From positions 1 to 24,785 of the forward strand of contig DASSDL010000170.1 in assembly GCA_035697145.1 (NCBI GenBank): a stretch of DNA of 24,785 nucleotides. The letters run 5' to 3'. Source of the DNA: DASQUK01 sp035697145. GTDB taxonomy: Bacteria; Actinomycetota; Acidimicrobiia; Acidimicrobiales; VFJN01. Numbering within the stretch: position 1 is the first letter of the stretch; every line of letters starts with the position of its first letter. The position numbers were made by a program, and so were the translations under genes. Below are positions 14,427-20,208 of the stretch, piece by piece. The notes beneath the pieces are model-generated. The model worked only from the letters and a program-made list of their open reading frames with translations. It did not search any database and was not told the DNA's origin.

Positions 14427-14999
14427 CTATGCCTCCCGGTCGCCCAGCCAGGTTTCGGCGTTCTCGAGCAGGTAGCGGCTGACCGCCAGGCACTGGTCCA
14501 GCACATCGCAGAGCTGCTCCTGCCCGAGGAACACACGCGCCAGCGAGACTTCGATGCGAGAGACGATGGCGAGGCTGCGCTCCGGGGCGTCGGTGACCGA
14601 CGGGAATGAATCGATGGCGGACACCTCCAGCGGCAGATCGGTACCACCGACGCCGGCGAGCTCGGTGGCGAGGATCAACAGGTCGGGCCCCTTGGGCAGC
14701 GGGGGCAGCGCCCAGTTGAACACCAGCGGGAAGTGGAAGGTGTCCGGCGGATCGTCGTCCTCGGGCAGCCCGGTGATCACGTCCTCGAACGACAGAAGCG
14801 CTCGTGGATCGACCTCGAGGGCCAAGTGCAGGTCCAGCGGACCGCCGCATGCTTCTTCGGGGTGGAGGTCGATCTCCCAGGTCTGGCGCAATGAGTAGGT
14901 CTCGACGAAGTGCCGCTCGTCGTGCACGTGGAAGCCGTGGTCGATGGCGTGGTCCTTGAGGTCGGACACGAACCCGGCAATGTCGATGGCAGCCACCAT
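14427..14999 (-). CDS. Hypothetical protein
   Basis: A 190-residue soluble protein from ATG 14999, with a VM doublet just upstream allowing GTG 15002 as an alternative. It begins IAGFVSDLKDHAIDHGFHVH and contains TWEIDLHPEEACGGPLDLH, RALLSFEDVITGLPEDDD and the C-terminal helix LDQCLAVSRYLLENAETWLG. It is acidic, with no signal peptide or membrane helix. I do not recognise the family. The reading frame stays open well upstream of 14999 but overlaps the divergent phosphatase gene there, so the shorter start is taken. It converges with the aldo/keto reductase and diverges from the phosphatase across 34 nt. Confidence 0.72.
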   Translation of the reverse strand: MVAAIDIAGFVSDLKDHAIDHGFHVHDERHFVETYSLRQTWEIDLHPEEACGGPLDLHLALEVDPRALLSFEDVITGLPEDDDPPDTFHFPLVFNWALPPLPKGPDLLILATELAGVGGTDLPLEVSAIDSFPSVTDAPERSLAIVSRIEVSLARVFLGQEQLCDVLDQCLAVSRYLLENAETWLGDREA

Positions 15000-15033
15000 C
15001 ACAGCCTGCCACGTGTCCTGGTAGACCCGACAC

Positions 15034-15804
15034 GTGCCCCTCTCCGATGACGGCTTGGTCGACTTGATGCACGAGACCGCCCTGGCCGTTCGGGCCGCGC
15101 TCGACGGCGTCGACGACTGGGGTCTCGCAGGTCCCGACGGCGTCCACGGCGGACAGCATCTCAGCGACCTGGCGGCCGATGCGGCGGCGTTGGAGGTCCT
15201 GGGGCAGGCCGACGTGGCAGTGCTTTCCGAGGAGTCCGGGCGGTCCGGGCTCGACGACAGTGATCTGGTGGTCGTCGTCGACCCGCTCGACGGGAGCACC
15301 AACGCCGCCCGTGGTATCCCGTGGTTTGCCACCAGCCTGTGTGCGGTCGACCGGGAGGGGCTGCGTGCCGCCCTCGTCGTCGACTTACCCCACGGCCGTA
15401 CGTACACCGCGCTGCGGGGTGCGGGTGCCGCCGTCGATGGCGTACCCATCCGCCCGACGGCCTGCACCGACACCGGCGACGCATTCGTCGGGATCTCCGG
15501 ACTGCCGGCACGACCACTGGGCTGGCGGCAATTCCGCAGCCTCGGCGCCGCCGCCCTCGACCTTTGCGCCGTTGCCGAGGGCGTGCTCGACGCCTACGTC
15601 GACTTCAGCGTGTCGGCTCACGGCCCATGGGACTACCTGGGCGGCGTGCTGGTGTGCATCGAAGCGGGTGCCATCGTCGGTGACGCCCATGGGCGCGAGC
15701 TGCTCGCGCTGGACCACCGAGTCCGCCGCACGCCCATGGCCGCGGCCACGCAGCCCCTGTTCGACGCGCTCGTGGCCAGCCGCCGGGAGGTGGCGGACCA
15801 GTAG
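15034..15804 (+). CDS. Inositol monophosphatase family protein
   Basis: A 256-residue Mg2+-dependent phosphatase of the FIG/IMPase superfamily. The diagnostic motifs are all present: VLSEESGRSG (metal-binding Glu pair), VVVDPLDGSTNAARGIPWFA with Asp83 and Asp86, and the late GPWDYLGGVLVCIEAGA motif corresponding to WDxAAG. Substrates in this superfamily include inositol phosphates, histidinol phosphate, fructose bisphosphate and 3'-phosphoadenosine phosphate; the sequence does not decide between them. GTG 15034 has no good Shine-Dalgarno, and a weak GGTAGACC box ends 6 nt upstream. The Nudix gene follows after 9 nt. Confidence 0.9.
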   Translation: MPLSDDGLVDLMHETALAVRAALDGVDDWGLAGPDGVHGGQHLSDLAADAAALEVLGQADVAVLSEESGRSGLDDSDLVVVVDPLDGSTNAARGIPWFATSLCAVDREGLRAALVVDLPHGRTYTALRGAGAAVDGVPIRPTACTDTGDAFVGISGLPARPLGWRQFRSLGAAALDLCAVAEGVLDAYVDFSVSAHGPWDYLGGVLVCIEAGAIVGDAHGRELLALDHRVRRTPMAAATQPLFDALVASRREVADQ

Positions 15805-15813
15805 CCTTGGCGC

Positions 15814-16362
15814 GTGTCGGTTCGGATCCAGAAGTTCCTGCTCCAGGTCTGGCGGCGGGTGCCGGTGCTGGTTCGGCGCTGGATCGTTCGACTGTTCGCC
15901 CCGTCCTTCACCGTCGGCGCGGCGTGCGCGATCGAGCGTGAGGACGGCGCGCTGCTGCTCGTGCGGGTGGTGTACCGCGACGGCTGGGGCCTACCGGGTG
16001 GGCTCGTCAACCGACGGGAGGCCATCGACTCCTGCGCGCGTCGGGAGGTGCGGGAGGAGACCGGCCTGGCCGTCGACCTCGTGGGCGAGCCCGCGGTCGT
16101 TGTCGCCGCCCGCCCGCAGCGGATCGACGTCGTCTACAGAGCCCGACCGGCCGCCGGCGCCGATGCCGACACAGCCGCGCCGCGGTCGCCCGAAGTGAGC
16201 GACGTGCGCTGGTTCCCGGCCCAGGCGTTGCCGGAGCTGCAACCCGAGGCCATTAGCGCTCTGGTCGCCCTCGCCCGATCCGACGTGCCCCGCGGTTCGG
16301 GGCCGCTGCCCGTCACGCCTTTCGGTGGTCGGAACGTCACCCGGGCGACCGGGTCGGGTTAG
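15814..16362 (+). CDS. Nudix hydrolase
   Basis: A 182-residue hydrolase of nucleoside diphosphates linked to another moiety. The Nudix box starts at Gly63 (GLVNRREAIDSCARREVREE) and continues TGL, matching Gx5Ex7REUXEExGU exactly. Before it, FTVGAACAIEREDGALLLVR and VVYRDGWGLPGG are typical of the fold. The first 30 residues (FLLQVWRRVPVLVRRWIV) are a basic amphipathic or membrane-associating helix, less usual for the family. GTG 15814 is 9 nt after the phosphatase stop, with no Shine-Dalgarno. The sequence GTAGCCT at 15801-15807, which includes that stop codon, could be a -10 for a leaderless start. Substrate unknown. The stop codon lies inside dispersed repeat copy B. Confidence 0.92.
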   Translation: MSVRIQKFLLQVWRRVPVLVRRWIVRLFAPSFTVGAACAIEREDGALLLVRVVYRDGWGLPGGLVNRREAIDSCARREVREETGLAVDLVGEPAVVVAARPQRIDVVYRARPAAGADADTAAPRSPEVSDVRWFPAQALPELQPEAISALVALARSDVPRGSGPLPVTPFGGRNVTRATGSG

Positions 16363-16406
16363 AGGCCCAGCGGATAGGGCGTTCCGCAAGCACCCCGCGT
16401 AGGAAT
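16359..16406 (+). repeat. Inverted dispersed repeat, copy B
   Basis: Plus-strand copy of the 48-49 nt repeat found inverted at 8109-8157. It begins at the Nudix stop codon (the TAG at 16360-16362 is inside it) and fills most of the 78-nt gap to the convergent sigma gene. Differences from copy A are three substitutions and one missing C in the CACCCC run. Confidence 0.8.
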
Positions 16407-16440
16407 CCGCACACGTCTTTAGCGGCGCCTTGGGTGGGCT

Positions 16441-17388
16441 TCAGCGGCTGAGCGCGTCGACGAGGCGGCGGTGCTGGGCCGAGCACGGGTGGCGCAGCTT
16501 GGTGAGCGCCTTGGCCTCGATCTGACGAATCCGCTCACGAGTGAGGTTGAACCGCCGACCGACCTCATCGAGCGTCAGTGGCCGGTCGTCGTCGAGCCCG
16601 AAACGCAGCGAGAGGATGGCCCGCTCCCGCTCGTCGAGGTGGCCGAGCAGAGCCCGCAGGTCCGCGCGCTCGATGGAGGCGGCGGCGGCGTCGAATGGCG
16701 CCTCGCTGGTGGGGTCGGCGAGCAGGTCCCCGAGCTCGTGGTCGCCCTCGTCGCCGACCGCAGCCGAAAGCGACACGAGGTCCGGCGCAGCGCGCAGCGC
16801 CGCCTCCACCTTGTCCTGGGCGATGCCGGTGTCGACGGACAGCTCGGTAGCGGTCGGCTCACGCCCCAGGGATTTCAGCAGCGTGGACGAGCTGCGGGAC
16901 AGGGTGGCCAGCGTGTCCATGAGGTGGGAGGGCAGCCTAATCGTGCGACCTTTGTCGGCGATGCCCCGTCCGATGGCCTGTCGGATCCACCAGGTGGCGT
17001 AGGTCGAGAACTTGAAACCCTTGCGATGGTCGAACTTCTCGACCGCCCGCATGAGGCCCAGGTTGCCCTCCTGGATCAGGTCGAGGAGCGACATGGTCGG
17101 CGTCTGGTAGCGCTTGGCGATCGAGACGACCAGGCGGAGGTTCGACTGGATGAACCGCCGCCTGGCTTCGGAGGCCGCCGCGACCCGGGCCTGCAGGCGG
17201 GCGCGCTCGCGGCGCGAGACGGCCAGACCGGCGCCGAGGCGGGCCTCGGCAGCGCGACCGTCGGCGATGGCCTGTGCGAGGCTGGTCTCGTCCTCGGCAG
17301 TGAGCAGCGGGTACGAGCCCAGCTCGGCGAGATAGCGCCGGGTGAGATCGATCGAGCTCTCACTCGTGGGCCGTGGGCGCCCAACCAT
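16441..17388 (-). CDS. RNA polymerase sigma factor, sigma-70 group 2 (RpoD/SigB-like)
   Basis: A 315-residue alternative sigma factor lacking region 1.1. Region 1.2 is LTRRYLAELGSYPLLTAEDE (about 12-31). Region 2 runs from FIQSNLRLVVSIAKRYQTP near residue 79 through LDLIQEGNLGLMRAVEKFDH to FKFSTYATWWIRQAIGRGIA. Region 3 holds RTIRLPSHLMDTLATLSR. Region 4 ends in RAILSLRFGLDDDRPLTLDE and LTRERIRQIEAKALTKLRHP. The near-identity of regions 2.4 and 4.2 to the primary factor implies overlapping promoter recognition, as for group 2 factors of actinobacteria that act in stationary phase or stress. GGAGG lies 6 nt before ATG 17388. No anti-sigma gene is adjacent. Confidence 0.93.
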   Translation of the reverse strand: MVGRPRPTSESSIDLTRRYLAELGSYPLLTAEDETSLAQAIADGRAAEARLGAGLAVSRRERARLQARVAAASEARRRFIQSNLRLVVSIAKRYQTPTMSLLDLIQEGNLGLMRAVEKFDHRKGFKFSTYATWWIRQAIGRGIADKGRTIRLPSHLMDTLATLSRSSSTLLKSLGREPTATELSVDTGIAQDKVEAALRAAPDLVSLSAAVGDEGDHELGDLLADPTSEAPFDAAAASIERADLRALLGHLDERERAILSLRFGLDDDRPLTLDEVGRRFNLTRERIRQIEAKALTKLRHPCSAQHRRLVDALSR

Positions 17389-17660
17389 GGAAGTCCTCCA
17401 GGGGAGTCTCGGCGGATGGAGATCGGCGGGCGGTACGTCGGAAGCAACGTGGTGTCCCGAGCGACCGTAGTGTCCGCCTCACGATCGGAGAGGGATGGTC
17501 GGGTTGGTCCGGGCCGCCGCCGATCGGCAGCGACCTCACCGGCGCTCGGAAGTGCCGGTATCCGTCACATCCGAACGCCGCCTCGGCGTGCACCTGCCCG
17601 CGGCCGGCGGGGTTGGGCTGCCGCGAGCCTGGTGGGGAGCGGTAGCCTCGCGCCCTCCCG
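17389..17660. other. Gene-free spacer with candidate tRNA-Val promoter
   Basis: 272 nt between the sigma gene start and tRNA-Val. No supported ORF is seen. GGTAGCCT at 17641-17648 has the -10-like TAGCCT (17643-17648) 12 nt before the mature tRNA 5' end. The promoter of the sigma gene should also be here, but no clear box is seen. Confidence 0.45.
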
Positions 17661-17734
17661 GGGCGCGTAGCTCAGCTGGCTAGAGCGCTGCCCTTACAAG
17701 GCAGATGTCGGGGGTTCGAGTCCCTCCGCGCCCA
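17661..17734 (+). tRNA. tRNA-Val (TAC), integration site of a mobile element
   Basis: Acceptor GGGCGCG (17661-17667) pairs with CGCGCCC (17727-17733), discriminator A 17734; anticodon stem CTGCC/GGCAG with loop CTTACAA and TAC at 17695-17697; T arm GGGGG/TCCCT-type with loop TTCGAGT. The genome does not clearly encode CCA (ACC follows). The gene is intact although an integrase gene runs into it from the right, as expected when a tyrosine integrase recombines in the tRNA 3' half and restores it. Confidence 0.96.
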
Positions 17735-18925
17735 CCGCTGTTCACCCTGGTCAGCCGGTTTTGGCCTACTGAGCGGCGACAGCTCGAGCTCAGAAAACCC
17801 GCGAAAAACCCGCGGGATTTCCCGGCCCTTGGTGTCACGGAGCGGCACGGAGATGCACTCGGCGAACGCGTCGAGCCGGGACAGTACGGCGGCGTCGTGG
17901 CCTTCGAAGAGGTGGCCGTAGCGGTCGAGGACGACGGCGACCGACGTGTGCCCGGCCCAGGCGGCGAGTTGCTTGGGGTTGGCTCCGGCCGCGATCCACA
18001 GGGCGACCGCGGTGTGGCGCAAGTCGTGGACCCGGAGCGGAACGAGCCCGGCGGCCCGGGTGGCCGGGGTCCAGAACCGGCTCCGCCACGCGGCGGCCCG
18101 GAGGGTGCCTCCGCCGGCGCCGGCGAAGACCGGCGCCTCCGGCCCGGACGGGGTGTAAGCCGTCAGGTGGTGTTCAAGCGCCGTGGCGATGGTCGGGGCA
18201 ACGGGCACGGTTCGCCGCCCGGCCTTCGTTTTTGGGGCGCCCCGTACGAGGTGGCCGTGGACCTCGACCGCGTTCTCAATGACCCGGATGGTGTGGGCCT
18301 CGGGGTCGACCTGGGCCCGGCGCAAGCCGGCCAGCTCGCCGATGCGCAGCCCGCAATAGGAGGCGACGAGGACCAGCGCGCGGTAGCGGGAGTCGATGGC
18401 GTCGGCGAGCTGCGCGATCTCCACCGGTGCCAGGAACCGCATCTCCTCGCGCTCGATACGAGGCAGCTCGATCCGCCGGCACGGCGTCTGAGCCAGCAGT
18501 CCGGCGTAGACCGCGCCCCGCAGCACCTTGCTGAGCGTCTGGTAGGCCTTGTGGACCGTCGCCGGCGCCAGGCCCGAGGCGGTCAGGCCGGCGACCCAGC
18601 GTCGGACGTCGAGGACGCCGATGGCGTCGAGTCGCATCCCGCCGAACCGAGGCAGCACGTGGTTGCGGAGGTATGACTCATCCCTGGCCCGTGACGACGC
18701 ACGGAGGTGGACCGTCGTCGACTCCCACTCCGTCGCCCAGGCGGCGAGGGGGATGCGGCCGGCTCGGGGATCTCTCCAGGCCCCGGCCCGGCGGTCGACG
18801 CCGACCTGGTTGAGGTGGGCCTGCGCCTCCCGCTTGGTCGGGAACCGCCGGGACCGCTCACGCCCGTCTGGCGCCCGGTAGCGGGCCTCGAAACGGCCGT
18901 TGCTGAGCTTGCGGATGTGGGCCAC
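17672..18925 (-). CDS. int: Tyrosine-type integrase
   Basis: A 417-residue site-specific recombinase. The N-terminal arm-binding part starts ISNG-like (IRKLSNGRFEARYRAPDGRE); a SAM-like core-binding domain spans about 55-160; the catalytic domain has SYCGLRIGELAGLRR (first Arg near 192), HDLRHTAVALWIAAGANP (HxxR near 310) and GHTSVAVVLDRYGHLF with the nucleophilic Tyr near 346. GTG 18925 has AAGGAG 7 nt upstream and lies 3 nt after the XRE gene stop, so the two are an operon. The final 20 codons (RRDSNPRHLPCKGSALAS) are antisense to tRNA-Val and the stop codon (17672-17674) is in its D arm. Residues after about 371 are not needed for catalysis and reflect the insertion site. Confidence 0.95.
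   Translation of the reverse strand: MAHIRKLSNGRFEARYRAPDGRERSRRFPTKREAQAHLNQVGVDRRAGAWRDPRAGRIPLAAWATEWESTTVHLRASSRARDESYLRNHVLPRFGGMRLDAIGVLDVRRWVAGLTASGLAPATVHKAYQTLSKVLRGAVYAGLLAQTPCRRIELPRIEREEMRFLAPVEIAQLADAIDSRYRALVLVASYCGLRIGELAGLRRAQVDPEAHTIRVIENAVEVHGHLVRGAPKTKAGRRTVPVAPTIATALEHHLTAYTPSGPEAPVFAGAGGGTLRAAAWRSRFWTPATRAAGLVPLRVHDLRHTAVALWIAAGANPKQLAAWAGHTSVAVVLDRYGHLFEGHDAAVLSRLDAFAECISVPLRDTKGREIPRVFRGFSELELSPLSRPKPADQGEQRWARRDSNPRHLPCKGSALAS
17712..17732 (+). repeat. Presumed att core in tRNA-Val 3' end
   Basis: The T-loop and acceptor 3' strand of tRNA-Val, the usual crossover region for tRNA-targeting tyrosine integrases. The exact core length cannot be fixed without attR or an empty site. 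A 20/21 direct match lies at 19280-19300. Confidence 0.55.
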
Positions 18926-18928
18926 GCG

Positions 18929-19612
18929 TCACTCCTTCGCCTCGTGCCGGTGGGCGCTGCGGCGTGCCGGCTCGGGTTGATCAGTGTCGTCCTGTTCGGG
19001 GTCGGGCTCGTCGAGAGCGGTGAGGATCGTGCTAAGCCTGCTGAGCACGTCCCGGGCGTGGTCGAGGTCGCCGAACTGCTCGCGCAGCAGCAGCCGGGCC
19101 CGAACGGCGGCGGGGCCAGCGAGGCGGGGATGGACGTCGGGTTCGTCGCGTCCCAGGTTCTCGATCGTGCCGTCGGGCCCGATGCCGGTCTTGTGCAGCG
19201 GGGAGGGCCAGGCGAGGAGGTATTGCTCCCAGGCGGCGAGGTTCTCGGGCGTGCCGATGACGACGTCGAATAGCTCGATGGGTTCGAGCCCCTCCGCGCC
19301 GGCGTCGGGTGTGGCGACGAGGTGGTTGTCCCATGCGGATGGTGGGGTGAGGAAGAACCCGATCGGCACGTCGAAGGCTCGGGCGAAGGCGACGAGTTCG
19401 TCGGCGGTGATCTCCCGGATGCGGCCGCCGTCGACGGAGCGTTCCAGCGCCGACCAGCTTGCCGGGGAGAGGCGGGCGCCGAGGTAGGGGGCGCACGCCT
19501 CGGCCGCCTGGTCTTGTGTCCAGCCCCGGAGCTGTCGGGCCTTGGTGATGTTGTGGGCGACGATCTGGTTGGGTGTCCACGCGGGGACCATGGGCTTGCG
19601 TCGGCGAGGCAT
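18929..19612 (-). CDS. XRE-family helix-turn-helix regulator of the element
   Basis: A 227-residue protein. The N-terminal Cro/C1-type HTH is seen in NQIVAHNITKARQLRGWTQD and ASWSALERS at about residues 15-60, followed by ITADELVAFARAFDVPIGFF, the usual continuation in XRE proteins that judge operator and partner binding. The C-terminal half (about 95-227) contains EQYLLAWPSPL and LLLREQFGDLDHARDVLSRL with a helical, charged end and no recognised domain. It is the first gene of the leftward operon with the integrase (3 nt gap), so it probably represses or balances integrase and excisionase expression. ATG 19612 has only a distant GAGG. The gene contains the tRNA-like 21-mer at 19280-19300. 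Confidence 0.82.
   Translation of the reverse strand: MPRRRKPMVPAWTPNQIVAHNITKARQLRGWTQDQAAEACAPYLGARLSPASWSALERSVDGGRIREITADELVAFARAFDVPIGFFLTPPSAWDNHLVATPDAGAEGLEPIELFDVVIGTPENLAAWEQYLLAWPSPLHKTGIGPDGTIENLGRDEPDVHPRLAGPAAVRARLLLREQFGDLDHARDVLSRLSTILTALDEPDPEQDDTDQPEPARRSAHRHEAKE
19280..19300 (+). repeat. tRNA-Val 3'-end-like sequence inside the XRE gene
   Basis: Matches 17712-17732 at 20 of 21 positions in direct orientation (one C for T). It lies about 1.57 kb from the tRNA, inside a coding frame, where it encodes part of DAGAEGLEPIE on the opposite strand. The match is too long for easy chance, but the frame is intact around it. Confidence 0.5.
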
Positions 19613-19626
19613 GACCGCCAGTCTTC

Positions 19627-19721
19627 CTCAACGGACCAGTGGATTGCTCAACTCCACGATTGCAGGCTGAACGACATAGGTGTAATCTGTCAAGCCCATG
19701 AGTATTCTGCGCCAGAGTTGA
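19627..19721. promoter_or_regulatory. Divergent control region with repeated CTCAAC sites
   Basis: CTCAAC occurs at 19627-19632 and 19647-19652, 20 nt apart (two helical turns). The extended TCAACTC (19648-19654) is matched by its exact inverse GAGTTGA at 19715-19721. The sites flank the candidate rightward promoter and are plausible operators for the XRE protein. Confidence 0.45.
19660..19688 (+). promoter_or_regulatory. Candidate promoter of the excisionase-relaxase operon
   Basis: TTGCAG (19660-19665) and TAATCT (19683-19688) are separated by 17 nt, a good sigma-70 arrangement. The start codon of the excisionase-like gene follows about 45 nt after the probable start point. Confidence 0.55.
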
Positions 19722-19740
19722 ATGGCGGGGAGGTGGTCCG

Positions 19741-20088
19741 GTGGCCGATCGGAAGGACTTCCTGACCGCGGTAGAGGTGATGGAACGGCTCCGCCTCGGC
19801 CGCACCACCGTCTACGAGCAGGCCCGACTGTTCCTGGCCTCCGGCGGCGCCGAGGGGATCCCCTGCCGCCGCTACGGGAGGTCGCTGCGATTCCCGACCG
19901 CCGAGCTCGAAGCGATGGCTGGCGGCCCGATCACCTTCGCGGACCGGCACGAGGTCGTCGATATCACCGGCGCCCGCCGCCGCAAGGCCCCCACCGCTGA
20001 CCCCAAGCCCACGGCTCCACGACGTCCAACTCGCCGCACCCGCCGCCCGACCGGCACCGACGAGTCCGTGCTTCCCTTCACGGACTGA
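19741..20088 (+). CDS. Excisionase-like helix-turn-helix protein
   Basis: A 115-residue protein. Residues 8-60 form the winged-helix/MerR-like DNA-binding fold of excisionases (FLTAVEVMERLRLGRTTVYE, CRRYGRSLRFPTAELEAMAG). The rest is a basic Pro/Arg/Thr-rich tail (APRRPTRRTRRPTGTDES). GGGGAGG at 19727-19733 lies 7 nt before GTG 19741. Position between the integrase-side operon and the relaxase gene, and the fold, suggest a recombination directionality factor that favours excision; a plain transcription factor remains possible. Confidence 0.78.
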   Translation: MADRKDFLTAVEVMERLRLGRTTVYEQARLFLASGGAEGIPCRRYGRSLRFPTAELEAMAGGPITFADRHEVVDITGARRRKAPTADPKPTAPRRPTRRTRRPTGTDESVLPFTD

Positions 20089-20208
20089 CCGACCCGTCGT
20101 GCCTGCACTCACGCCTTCCGCCACGAACCCGACCAAGGACGCCGACGCACTTGCACCTGCCGTGCTGTGCCGGGCTGTGCGGTCAGCGAGCCACTGGGCG
20201 GTGGGGCC

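Noticed and set aside
14427..15473. 348-codon version of the hypothetical minus-strand protein
   Set aside because: The upstream 158 codons overlap the phosphatase antisense and are shadow-like; ATG 14999 is taken.
20089..20208. oriT of the element
   Set aside because: Expected location, but no clear inverted repeat plus nic-like sequence is visible; only a weak CCAC/GTGG pairing near the relaxase start.
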